From Bacteroidota bacterium (lineage in GTDB: Bacteria; Bacteroidota; Bacteroidia; Chitinophagales; Chitinophagaceae): a stretch of 15,224 nucleotides of DNA. A program made the translations under genes and the position numbers. Where the stretch lies: NCBI GenBank assembly GCA_023411775.1, contig JAEYOL010000241.1, positions 1-15,224 of the forward strand, read 5' to 3'. The notes under the pieces are model-generated. The model did not search any database, was not told the DNA's origin, and saw nothing but the letters and a program-made list of their open reading frames with translations. This document shows, piece after piece, positions 1-6,653 of this stretch (position 1 is its first letter; every line of letters begins with the position of its first letter).

Positions 1-38
1 TAATCCGTGGCTAAGTAAACTTTGAAGGGAGCAGGAAA

Positions 39-449
39 TTATTTCTCCCCCGCCATCTCCATAATTATCTTCCACTCCGCATCGGTAACGGGTTGTACAG
101 AGAGACGACCGAGGCGTACGAGGGCCATATTGGCGAGTCGTTTGTCGGCTTTTACCTGGGCTAGGGTAACTGGTTTCTTTAATTTTTTATGCGCTTTTAG
201 ATCAACAGCAACCCATGCATCATTGTCGGTGCTGGGGTCCTGGTAAGCTTCTTTGGCCACTTTGGCGATACCAACAATGGCTGTGCCTTCATTGCTATGG
301 TAAAACAAAACCTCATCACCTTTCTTCATGCCACGCAAATGAAGACGAGCCGCATAGTTGCGCACGCCGTCCCAAACAGTTTGTTTGTCCTTTACCAATT
401 GATCATAGCTATAAACGGAAGGTTCTGATTTTGCCAGCCAGTATGCCAT
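39..449 (-). CDS. EVE domain protein
   Basis: A 136-residue protein that is essentially one EVE domain, a PUA-like fold related to YTH domains and thought to bind modified bases in RNA or DNA; the cellular role in bacteria is not settled. Visible family marks are the N-terminal WLAKSEPS (residues 4-11), the WDGVRNYAAR segment (26-35), the GDEVLFYHS strand (44-52) followed by AIVGIAKV (57-64), a conserved Trp at 79 and the C-terminal LVRLGRLSVQPV stretch (110-121). Length fits the single-domain family (THYN1-like). The ATG at 447-449 is chosen because it begins the conserved motif and a TATTTTTG promoter octamer lies 20 bases upstream. It is probably transcribed separately from the Fe-S protein gene to its right. 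Family assignment is confident; the ligand is unknown. Confidence 0.9.
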   Translation of the reverse strand: MAYWLAKSEPSVYSYDQLVKDKQTVWDGVRNYAARLHLRGMKKGDEVLFYHSNEGTAIVGIAKVAKEAYQDPSTDNDAWVAVDLKAHKKLKKPVTLAQVKADKRLANMALVRLGRLSVQPVTDAEWKIIMEMAGEK

Positions 450-469
450 ACATTTAGAATTTGGGATCT

Positions 470-477
470 CAAAAATA
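470..477 (-). promoter_or_regulatory. Bacteroidota -7 element of the EVE gene
   Basis: On the minus strand the sequence reads TATTTTTG, an exact match to the Bacteroidota sigma-A -7 consensus TAnnTTTG, 20 bases before the EVE start codon. No TTG-type -33 element is seen at the usual spacing. The same octamer occurs at nearly the same distance before pdhA and ndk. Confidence 0.6.
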
Positions 478-518
478 AGCGTTCTTCAGTTTACTGTATT
501 GACTTGAGGTATACACTA

Positions 519-1238
519 TCACCAACCTGTCGCCAATACATCAGCGAGGTGCATCGTTTTTAAGTTATATTCCTTGTGCGTGATATATCCCTGCAAGTGC
601 ATCAGGCAGGAAAGATCAGTGGAGATAAGATATTGAGCACCAGTGGCGAGGGCGTTTTCAACTTTTTGTTCGCCCATTCCGATTGAGATAGCTTTAAACT
701 TCACCGCAAAAGTGCCACCAAAACCACAGCAGGTTTCTACATCATTCATTTCTACAATTTCAAGCCCCTTTACATGCGATAACAGGCGGCGCGGTTCAGT
801 TTTGATTCCGCATTCGCGCAAACCGGCACAGCTATCATGGTAGGTAGCTTTGCCCTGAAGTTCTGCACCAAATTTTTCGATCTTTAATATTTTGACAAGG
901 AACTCCGAGAATTCAAAGATGCGTTTTCCAATATCCGCCACCTCATGATGCAGCGAGGAATTTTCGAAAAGTTTGTTGTAATAGTTACGTATAAAACCAA
1001 CACAGCTGGCACTGGGGGCCACTACATAATCGCTTCCACTGAAATCTTTTAAAAACTTTGTGCATACAGACTTCGACTCATCCCAGAACCCGGCATTAAA
1101 AGCAGGTTGTCCGCAGCAGGTTTGGTTATCATTATAATCAACAGTACAACCAGCTTTTTCCAGCACCTTGATCATGTTGAAGGCTGTATCGGGGAATAGC
1201 TGGTCTACAAAGCAGGGAATAAAAATCTGAACATTCAT
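519..1238 (-). CDS. LutA/YkgE-like cysteine-rich Fe-S protein
   Basis: A 239-residue cytosolic protein with two CCG (cysteine-rich) domains, the layout of LutA/YkgE, a subunit of the iron-sulfur lactate oxidation complex LutABC; related domains occur in HdrB and GlpC. Domain 1 has Cys9, Cys41-Cys42 (TCCGQPAFNAG) and Cys79 in APSASC. Domain 2 has Cys137 and Cys143 (YHDSCAGLREC), Cys170-Cys171 (CCGFGGTFAVKF) and Cys211 (STDLSC). Length matches LutA (about 240). LutB- and LutC-like partners are not next to it: it follows ribH by 26 bases and is followed by the EVE gene, so it may ride on the TPR-ribH transcript. Family membership is clear; that it works in lactate oxidation is inference, since the partner genes are not in view. 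Confidence 0.88.
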   Translation of the reverse strand: MNVQIFIPCFVDQLFPDTAFNMIKVLEKAGCTVDYNDNQTCCGQPAFNAGFWDESKSVCTKFLKDFSGSDYVVAPSASCVGFIRNYYNKLFENSSLHHEVADIGKRIFEFSEFLVKILKIEKFGAELQGKATYHDSCAGLRECGIKTEPRRLLSHVKGLEIVEMNDVETCCGFGGTFAVKFKAISIGMGEQKVENALATGAQYLISTDLSCLMHLQGYITHKEYNLKTMHLADVLATGW

Positions 1239-1264
1239 GTTCGGGTTCCTTGTACTTGGGTTGC

Positions 1265-1762
1265 TTATTTTTTAAATGATCGTTGAAGGGATACCATCTT
1301 CAGCGCTGTGATCGCAGCTTCGTCGCCCTTATGGCCGTGTTTACCGCCGATCCGTTCACGGGCCTGTTCCTCGTTGTCGACCGTGAGTACACCAAAGATA
1401 ACGGGCACAGGCAGGCTAAGGTTAAGTTGCAGCACACCATCTGTGACGGACTTGCATACATAATCAAAATGCGGCGTATCTCCACGTACAACGCAGCCCA
1501 GCGCGATAAACGCATCCGGTTTTTGCTCAGTTTCGGCGTCCCAAAAACTTCGGATCGCAAACGGGATCTCTACTGCACCTGGAACCGTGATCGTGATGAT
1601 CTTCTTGACGTCATGCTTTTGCAGGCTGGCAATGGCGCCTTTCTCCAGTTCGCCAACAATAGCCGCATTCCATTCAGTTTTCACCAAAACGATACAGGCA
1701 TCCTGGATGTTCAGAATGCCTGTGTCGACCTGTAGTACTTTGCTATTAGCAATATCAGCCAT
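1265..1762 (-). CDS. ribH: 6,7-dimethyl-8-ribityllumazine synthase
   Basis: Lumazine synthase condenses 5-amino-6-ribitylamino-uracil with 3,4-dihydroxy-2-butanone 4-phosphate, the penultimate step of riboflavin synthesis; family members assemble into pentamers or 60-mer capsids. The 165-residue protein shows the family sites in order: Trp31-Asn32 for the pyrimidine ring, VPGAVEIP (60-67), the phosphate and catalytic segment RGDTPHFDYV (93-102) with the catalytic His98, FGVLTVDN (123-130) and the C-terminal GGKHGHKGDEAA (139-150). Length is normal. The start lies two bases after the TPR gene stop, so the two are almost certainly cotranscribed. No FMN riboswitch is seen in front; other rib genes are outside the window. 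Confidence 0.97.
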   Translation of the reverse strand: MADIANSKVLQVDTGILNIQDACIVLVKTEWNAAIVGELEKGAIASLQKHDVKKIITITVPGAVEIPFAIRSFWDAETEQKPDAFIALGCVVRGDTPHFDYVCKSVTDGVLQLNLSLPVPVIFGVLTVDNEEQARERIGGKHGHKGDEAAITALKMVSLQRSFKK

Positions 1763-1764
1763 AA

Positions 1765-2454
1765 TTAATTCACATTGTAAACACCCAATTGTGCCAGGTA
1801 GTTGTCGGCTTCAAAGCCCTGCTGTGTTCTTGGGAATTTTTCTTTTAGTTCTTTATATAAAGCGATCGCTTCTTTCTGATCTTTCATCACGCGGTCGGCA
1901 AGATATGCTGCCAGGAATAGCGCTTCTGCAGAACTGGCCTGGTCTTCCTCGAAATGGCGACCGGCTTTTTTATAATAGTTCAGTGCATCCGCGTTTTTAC
2001 CAAGATCAGCTGAAGCGTCACCCAGCAGTTTGTAAGCTCTTTGTTGGATCTGTTTGGCATCGCTGCTAAAATCTTTTAAATGTTTTATCGCGTTTGCATT
2101 GTCATCAAGTTTGATATAGCAGCTGCCGGCATAAAAATGAGCGAGGTTGGCCGCATCGGTACCGCCATAGCGGCTGATGATCCGCAGGAAGCCGGGGTTC
2201 TGTCCATCACCGTTCAGTGCAAGGTTCACAGAGTCTTTACGGTAATATTCTTCTGCTTTGAACATCGCATCGGCAGCTTTTTCTTCCTTAGGTTTTTGAA
2301 TCAGGTTTTTATAAACAAAAAAACCGCCTACCACCAGGATAAGCGCCGTGCCTACACCGAGGATGATCTTGCTGTAACGGCTCCAAAAATCTTTTGCTTT
2401 CACGACCACGTCCTCAGCTGGCTGAGTTTCCGTCACATTTTTCTTTTCTGCCAT
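1765..2454 (-). CDS. Membrane-anchored tetratricopeptide repeat protein
   Basis: A 229-residue protein with a short charged N-terminus, one membrane segment at about residues 29-48 (rich in I, L, V, G) and a helical repeat region from about 55 to the end. Repeat units of TPR type are visible, for example AHFYAGSCYIKLDDNANAIK around 105-124 and AYKLLGDASADLGKNADALN around 138-158, ending in KFPRTQQGFEADNYLAQLG. The plan (single N-terminal anchor plus TPRs) resembles YfgM/BamD-like periplasmic scaffold proteins. It lies 65 bases after pdhA and two bases before ribH; this TPR-ribH pairing recurs near recF in Bacteroidota as far as I recall. It is likely a protein-interaction scaffold outside the inner membrane; no partner can be named from sequence. 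Confidence 0.82.
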   Translation of the reverse strand: MAEKKNVTETQPAEDVVVKAKDFWSRYSKIILGVGTALILVVGGFFVYKNLIQKPKEEKAADAMFKAEEYYRKDSVNLALNGDGQNPGFLRIISRYGGTDAANLAHFYAGSCYIKLDDNANAIKHLKDFSSDAKQIQQRAYKLLGDASADLGKNADALNYYKKAGRHFEEDQASSAEALFLAAYLADRVMKDQKEAIALYKELKEKFPRTQQGFEADNYLAQLGVYNVN

Positions 2455-2519
2455 AATTATTGATGTGCTTGTTTTAGGTTTTTATTTGTGCTGCAATCTT
2501 TAGGGAGTGCTTAGCAGCT

Positions 2520-3515
2520 TTAGTCAATTATAAAGGGATAGTTCTGGTCAACATAAATGTCCTTCAACACCTCGTCATCGTCGGGCCATGGACTTTCTTC
2601 TGCAAATTTTACAGAGTTGGCCACGGTGTCGTCTATTCTCTTGTCAATGACGGCCAGTTCTTCTTCAGTGGCCATTTTATTGTCAAGGATATTTTTACGC
2701 ACCACCTGGATGGGGTCTTTCGACTTGTACTCGTCTACTTCTTCCTTGGTGCGGTATTTCTGAGGATCACTGATCGAGTGACCTTTATAGCGGTAGGTTT
2801 TTATTTCCAGTAATGTTGGGCCACCTTTTTCCCGGGCTCTTTTTACTGCGCGGGCCACGCCTTCGTGCACCGTTTCAGGTTTCATGCCATCGATCACATC
2901 GGCGGGCATTTCATATCCATCGGCCAGCTTATAGATATCCACCACGTTTGAAGTACGTTCTACCGAAGTACCCATGGCGTAGTTGTTGTTTTCACAAATA
3001 AAAATTACCGGCAGCTTCCACAGCATAGCCAGGTTGAAGGTTTCATGCAGGATACCCTGTCTTGCCGCGCCATCGCCAAAAAAGCAAAGCACCACATTAT
3101 CAGTACCGCGGTAGTTTTCTGCAAATGCGAGCCCTGCGCCGGTGCCGATCTGTGCACCTACGATGCCATGGCCGCCGTAAAAGTTTTCCTTTTTCCCGAA
3201 GAAGTGCATACTGCCACCCTTGCCTTTGGCACAACCGGTAGCCTTGCCGTACAACTCTGCCATGCAACTGTCCACAGTAACGCCTTTGGCAATAGCCAGC
3301 CCGTGATCCCGGTATGCCGTAATGAACAAATCCTCGGGTTTGGTGGCGGTCATACAACCTGCGGCGATCGCTTCCTGGCCGATATAGGCATGGAAAAAGC
3401 CGCGGATCTTGCCTTCCATTTTATACTTCTCCTCCGCCATCAATTCAAACTGCCGGATCAGCTGCATCAACTCGTACCAATACAGGTAAGTTTCTTTGGA
3501 AAATTTGGTAGCCAA
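2520..3515 (-). CDS. pdhA: Pyruvate dehydrogenase E1 component, alpha subunit
   Basis: Thiamine-diphosphate-dependent E1 alpha subunit of the pyruvate dehydrogenase complex, which decarboxylates pyruvate and passes the acetyl group to E2 lipoamide. With the start used here it is 331 residues. The ThDP/Mg motif runs from GDG (147-149) to the Asn pair at 176-177 in ENNNY; other marks are GFFHAYIGQEA (39-49), YRDHG (68-72), KGKGGSMH (97-104) and the regulatory/active loop YRYKGHSISDPQKYR (241-255). The start is taken as TTG at 3513-3515, giving MATKFSKETYLYWYEL, because a TATTTTTG promoter octamer lies just upstream inside the longer ATG frame (to 3575), which would put 20 unconserved residues before the domain. 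The E1 beta gene is not adjacent, so the partner must be encoded elsewhere. Confidence 0.95.
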   Translation of the reverse strand: MATKFSKETYLYWYELMQLIRQFELMAEEKYKMEGKIRGFFHAYIGQEAIAAGCMTATKPEDLFITAYRDHGLAIAKGVTVDSCMAELYGKATGCAKGKGGSMHFFGKKENFYGGHGIVGAQIGTGAGLAFAENYRGTDNVVLCFFGDGAARQGILHETFNLAMLWKLPVIFICENNNYAMGTSVERTSNVVDIYKLADGYEMPADVIDGMKPETVHEGVARAVKRAREKGGPTLLEIKTYRYKGHSISDPQKYRTKEEVDEYKSKDPIQVVRKNILDNKMATEEELAVIDKRIDDTVANSVKFAEESPWPDDDEVLKDIYVDQNYPFIID

Positions 3516-3535
3516 TGGGTAAAAAATTTGAGGTG

Positions 3536-3543
3536 CAAAAATA
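3536..3543 (-). promoter_or_regulatory. Bacteroidota -7 element of pdhA
   Basis: Minus-strand TATTTTTG matches TAnnTTTG exactly and ends 20 bases before the TTG start. Transcription from it would begin near 3530, downstream of the alternative ATG at 3575, so it argues for the TTG start. No clear -33 TTG is present at standard spacing. Confidence 0.6.
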
Positions 3544-3623
3544 AGGGAAAGTTGCAAGGATTTGAAATCCCGCATTTTAAACTTTTTAGCCCTATTTTCC
3601 CGCTACTTATCTTGCAGAACTGA

Positions 3624-4706
3624 ATGCTTTACCTAGAGTCGATATCGATATTCCAGTTTAAGAATTATACCAACCGGGTTTTCCCTTTTTCGGAGCGGAT
3701 CGTGGGTATTTGCGGCAATAACGGAGTGGGCAAAACCAACCTGCTTGACGCCATTCATTATCTGTGTTTTACAAAAAGCTATTTTTCCCGAGTCGATGCC
3801 AATAGCGTTCAGCAGGGTCGCACCGGTTTTCGAATCGAAGGCCATTTCAACCTGAATGGTAAACTTGAAAAAACGGTTTGTATCCTGCGGGAATCCGGGA
3901 AAAAGGAATTTTTGGTGGAGGAGCAGTCGTATGATAAGTTTTCACAACATATAGGCCGCTACCCCTGCGTGGTGATTGCCCCCGATGATGCGCAGCTTAT
4001 CACGGGAGGCAGCGAGGAAAGGCGGAAATTCCTGGATGCCATGCTCTCGCAACTCGATGAAGACTATCTCCGGCACCTGATCAGTTATACCAAAGTCCTG
4101 CAGCAGCGAAATGCGTTGCTGAAAGCATTTGCAGAGTCCGGCAACCGGAATATGAGCCTGCTGGATGTGCTGGATGATCAACTCACCGGGCCGGGGGAAT
4201 ATATCTTCAATAAGCGAAAAGAGTTTTTGATCTCTTTTCTTCCCATGGTTAAACATCTTTACTTTGATATCGCCAGGCAACAGGAAGATATAAGCCTGTT
4301 GTATGAAAGTGAATTGCTGCAAACACAATTCACCGAACTTCTCGCAGCGTCGCGTCAGCGGGACTGCCTTGCGCAGCGTACCACGGCGGGTGTGCACCGC
4401 GACAATATAGAGATCAACCTTGCTGGTCAGCCCTTTCGCAACATTGCGTCGCAGGGTCAGCGTAAGAGTTTGTTATTCGCACTCAAGCTGGCAGAAATGG
4501 AAGTGTTGAAAAAGGAAAAAGGGTTCGCTCCGCTTCTTTTGCTGGATGATGTCTTTGAAAAACTGGATGAGGACCGCATCGGCAACCTGTTGCAACGGGT
4601 TTGTGTAGACTGCGAAGGCCAGGTTTTTATTACCGATACCAATGAACAGCGACTGAAGACCCACCTCGATGCGATTGGCGTGCAGTACCAGTTAATGATG
4701 CTTTAA
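3624..4706 (+). CDS. recF: DNA replication and repair protein RecF
   Basis: RecF is an SMC-like ABC ATPase that works with RecO and RecR to load RecA at single-strand gaps. The 360-residue protein carries Walker A GNNGVGKT (31-38), the RRKFLD segment (133-138) after the ITGGS loop, the RecF-specific GVHRD (256-260), the ABC signature SQGQRK (276-281), Walker B LLLLDDV (304-310) and D-loop FEKLDEDR (311-318). Length is normal for the family. It diverges from pdhA across 108 bases. A near-promoter TATCTTG (one base short of TAnnTTTG) sits at 3608-3614, only nine bases before ATG, so the leader is probably very short. The DciA-like gene follows on the same strand, a common recF neighbourhood. 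Confidence 0.97.
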   Translation: MLYLESISIFQFKNYTNRVFPFSERIVGICGNNGVGKTNLLDAIHYLCFTKSYFSRVDANSVQQGRTGFRIEGHFNLNGKLEKTVCILRESGKKEFLVEEQSYDKFSQHIGRYPCVVIAPDDAQLITGGSEERRKFLDAMLSQLDEDYLRHLISYTKVLQQRNALLKAFAESGNRNMSLLDVLDDQLTGPGEYIFNKRKEFLISFLPMVKHLYFDIARQQEDISLLYESELLQTQFTELLAASRQRDCLAQRTTAGVHRDNIEINLAGQPFRNIASQGQRKSLLFALKLAEMEVLKKEKGFAPLLLLDDVFEKLDEDRIGNLLQRVCVDCEGQVFITDTNEQRLKTHLDAIGVQYQLMML

Positions 4707-4714
4707 TAATTTTG
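4707..4714 (+). promoter_or_regulatory. Possible -7 element after recF
   Basis: TAATTTTG matches TAnnTTTG and begins directly after the recF stop codon. It could drive the DUF721/DciA gene with a leader of about 60 bases. It competes with a second match at 4768-4775. Neither has a well-spaced -33 element. Confidence 0.3.
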
Positions 4715-4767
4715 TTTTTGCCGTCTTGAAAATGCTGGCTTGTCTATATTTTCTCAACCCCAATGAA

Positions 4768-4775
4768 TACCTTTG
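4768..4775 (+). promoter_or_regulatory. Possible -7 element abutting the dciA-like gene
   Basis: TACCTTTG matches TAnnTTTG and ends only four bases before the ATG at 4780. If used, transcription would begin at or beside the start codon, giving a leaderless or nearly leaderless mRNA. A TTG at 4740-4742 lies 25 bases upstream, slightly farther than the usual spacing. Confidence 0.35.
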
Positions 4776-4779
4776 AGCC

Positions 4780-5061
4780 ATGGGTGAATATTCAATCGGC
4801 TCGGCTATCCAGCATTTCTTAAACCAGAGTCGTATTAAGGGAGATATCCAGGCGATGCAGATCGAGGATGTGTGGGAACAGATCATGGGAAAAACCATTG
4901 CGCGCTATACTGATAAACTGCAGATTTTCGGGGACAAGTTATTTATTACAACAAGTGTAGCCCCCTTAAAACAGGAACTCATTTACCAGAAAGAAAAAAT
5001 CATTCAACGGGTAAATGAGGCCCTGGGACAAAAAGTCATTCGTGAAGTGGTGATTCAATAA
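4780..5061 (+). CDS. DUF721 / DciA-like protein
   Basis: A 93-residue DUF721 protein. The founding member DciA loads the replicative helicase DnaB in bacteria lacking DnaC/DnaI-type loaders, acting at the origin. The fold-bearing stretch covers nearly the whole protein: an N-terminal helix (IGSAIQHFLNQSRI), the diagnostic VWEQIMGKTIARYT around residues 30-43, then strand pairs LQIFGDKLFITT and a helix with LKQELIYQKEKII, ending in IREVVIQ. It is a minimal version without the C-terminal extension of actinobacterial or proteobacterial DciA. It sits 73 bases after recF on the same strand, fitting a replication cluster, and its last seven bases overlap the convergent CBS gene. Family is confident; the helicase-loader role is by analogy. 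Confidence 0.85.
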   Translation: MGEYSIGSAIQHFLNQSRIKGDIQAMQIEDVWEQIMGKTIARYTDKLQIFGDKLFITTSVAPLKQELIYQKEKIIQRVNEALGQKVIREVVIQ

Positions 5062-5492
5062 GAATACACCAGGTTCTTATCTTCTACATCAAATATTTTT
5101 AACCGGTGATTGACGGCTTCCTGGATGATATCATCGGATGAAACCACACCGAGGAAATTGTGATCCTGGAATACCGGTACATAGCGCACATTAAATCTTT
5201 TCATTAGTCGCATGCAATCTTCCACTGTATCTGTCGCGTCAGCAGCAGGAAAACGTGTATTCATCAGTTGATTTACCTTGGTGAGAGTGATTGAACGATT
5301 GTTGAAAATTGTCTTGGTGGCGATATCATGCTCGGTAAGCAGCCCCAGGTATCTTTCATCGTCGTCCATCACGATCAGGTAGTCGGTATTCTGGCAACTC
5401 ATCCTGCACAGTGCGTCACTGATCGTACAGTTGGGCGAAATCTTGTTGAAATGAGATTGCTTTTTGGCGAGTAAGACTGTGACGTTTTCCAT
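5055..5492 (-). CDS. Two-CBS-domain protein
   Basis: A 145-residue soluble protein made of one CBS pair (Bateman module). The first CBS covers about residues 16-65 and ends in YLGLLTEHDIA (48-58); the second covers about 75-128 with VRYVPVFQD (102-110) and FLGVVSSDDII (113-123). Such modules bind adenine nucleotides (AMP, ATP, SAM or c-di-AMP) and usually regulate another domain; here there is none, so it is a stand-alone sensor whose partner is unknown. The C-terminal tail (LKIFDVEDKNLVYSY) is a short extension. The stop codon overlaps the end of the dciA-like gene tail to tail. An 8-base direct repeat lies 12 bases upstream of its start. Confidence 0.87.
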   Translation of the reverse strand: MENVTVLLAKKQSHFNKISPNCTISDALCRMSCQNTDYLIVMDDDERYLGLLTEHDIATKTIFNNRSITLTKVNQLMNTRFPAADATDTVEDCMRLMKRFNVRYVPVFQDHNFLGVVSSDDIIQEAVNHRLKIFDVEDKNLVYSY

Positions 5493-5504
5493 AAATAAAG
5501 GTTT

Positions 5505-5526
5505 ATTGGTTTACAACAATTGGTTT
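5505..5526. repeat. Direct repeat ATTGGTTT upstream of the CBS gene
   Basis: ATTGGTTT occurs at 5505-5512 and again at 5519-5526, a 14-base period, beginning 12 bases from the CBS gene start codon. It could be an operator or part of the leader. No TAnnTTTG element is seen for this gene, so the promoter is undefined. Confidence 0.3.
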
Positions 5527-5636
5527 TATTCATGGGGACGTAGAGTAGACACCTTGCCTGCCATTTAAAGTTACGATCCAGACAAGCAACAATATTGAGG
5601 GAAAATACGCTATTTAAGCGTGTTGAATATACTCCA

Positions 5637-5697
5637 CTAACCCGCTTTTTGTATGCAAAAAGTGTACCCCATTTTTAATTTATCAGGTCGGGGTTAG
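5637..5697. repeat. Nested inverted repeats between the CBS and SMP-30 genes
   Basis: An outer pair CTAACCC (5637-5643) and GGGTTAG (5691-5697) encloses a perfect hairpin CTTTTTG / CAAAAAG (5645-5651 and 5656-5662) with a four-base TATG loop. The structure is downstream of the SMP-30 gene, but no T-run follows it on either strand, so it is not a classical intrinsic terminator. A smaller pair ACGCT/AGCGT at 5607-5621 lies further along and, read on the minus strand, is followed by ATTTTCCC. The rest of the 253-base gap shows no coding or promoter signal. Confidence 0.45.
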
Positions 5698-5745
5698 GCT
5701 AAATCGGTTTACTGTTCGAAGTATATTTTTTTGTTGGCTTAAAAG

Positions 5746-6645
5746 CTAGTGTAGTGGCCTTCCCGGCGTTTCGGTACGAAATTTCTCCATTCCTTTTCTG
5801 TCCTGTAAGGTCACAAAACAGGTTTTCAGGTCTTTACCGCCAAAAACCAGGTTGCTTACATTTTTTCCCTTCAGTTCCACTTCGGTGATTAATTTCCCCT
5901 CCGGGGAAAAAATGGCAACCGTGCCCTTGCCATAGCGTGTGATATACAGGTTGCCGCCGGCGTCAGTTTTCATGCCGTCGAGCCCGTGATCTTCAAACGA
6001 CGTGAATAATCGCTGGTTTGAAATATTACCCTCGGGGTCTACATCAAAAGCCCAGACTTTCTTATCTGTGCTTTCGTTGAGGTATAAGATTTTCTCGTCG
6101 GGACTTAAACAGATACCGTTGGTGGTGCCCATTTCCGTTTTTAACAATACAGCCTGCTTGTCAGTTCCGATCTTCCACAACTGTCCTTTACCATTTTTCC
6201 AATCCGGGTCACTGGCGAAAACAACACCATTTTTGTTGATGCAGATATCATTGGGCTGGTTGAAGCGGTCATCGTGGCAATAAACGCTGACTTCTTTTGT
6301 GCTGGTGTTTACCTCCAGTACGTTGTGTCCGGTAAAGTCGGCCACCAGCATATTTCCCGCCGCATTGAACTGGATACTGTTGCCCGTGCTGCCCTCAGGC
6401 AGGGTTACAAATAATTCAACCTCGCCTTCTGGCTTAACTTGTCCAATGGTACCGTCTTTTTGAAAATTAACAACGAAGAGGTTGCCGTTTTTGTCAACTG
6501 CCGGTCCCTCGATATTATTTGAAAAAAGATTTTCGGCCGTATGATCCTCGGCCTGGTACAAAGTTTCCTCAAATGTTTTGGATGTATTCATATTGCCCGT
6601 ACAGGATACAAGCGCTATGCCTGAAAAAACAATTGCTTTTTTCAT
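5746..6645 (-). CDS. SMP-30/gluconolactonase-like beta-propeller lipoprotein
   Basis: A 299-residue protein with a lipoprotein signal peptide: basic start MKK, short hydrophobic core and lipobox LVSC with the lipid-anchored Cys at 15. The rest is an SMP-30/gluconolactonase/LRE six-bladed propeller. All four expected metal ligands are identifiable by motif: Glu46 in EGPAV, Asn132 in QPNDI, Asn176 in TTNGI and Asp223 in GLDGM, so it is probably an active lactonase-type hydrolase. Repeated DxxGNL-type blade turns (DKNGNLFV, DAGGNLYI) support the fold. It starts eight bases after the permease gene stop and is probably the last gene of that operon. It acts in the envelope; the substrate (a sugar lactone or other ester) cannot be told. 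Confidence 0.9.
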   Translation of the reverse strand: MKKAIVFSGIALVSCTGNMNTSKTFEETLYQAEDHTAENLFSNNIEGPAVDKNGNLFVVNFQKDGTIGQVKPEGEVELFVTLPEGSTGNSIQFNAAGNMLVADFTGHNVLEVNTSTKEVSVYCHDDRFNQPNDICINKNGVVFASDPDWKNGKGQLWKIGTDKQAVLLKTEMGTTNGICLSPDEKILYLNESTDKKVWAFDVDPEGNISNQRLFTSFEDHGLDGMKTDAGGNLYITRYGKGTVAIFSPEGKLITEVELKGKNVSNLVFGGKDLKTCFVTLQDRKGMEKFRTETPGRPLH

Positions 6646-6653
6646 GCTGAAAA

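Noticed and set aside
1283..1735. 150-residue open frame opposite ribH
   Set aside because: It is antisense to a clear lumazine synthase gene and carries no family motifs.
3045..3623. 192-residue open frame opposite pdhA
   Set aside because: It is a shadow of the E1 alpha coding sequence; its composition follows the opposite strand and no domain is visible.
5645..5662. Hairpin CTTTTTG/CAAAAAG as an intrinsic terminator of the SMP-30 gene
   Set aside because: The stem is AT-rich and is followed on the minus strand by CGGG rather than a T-run.
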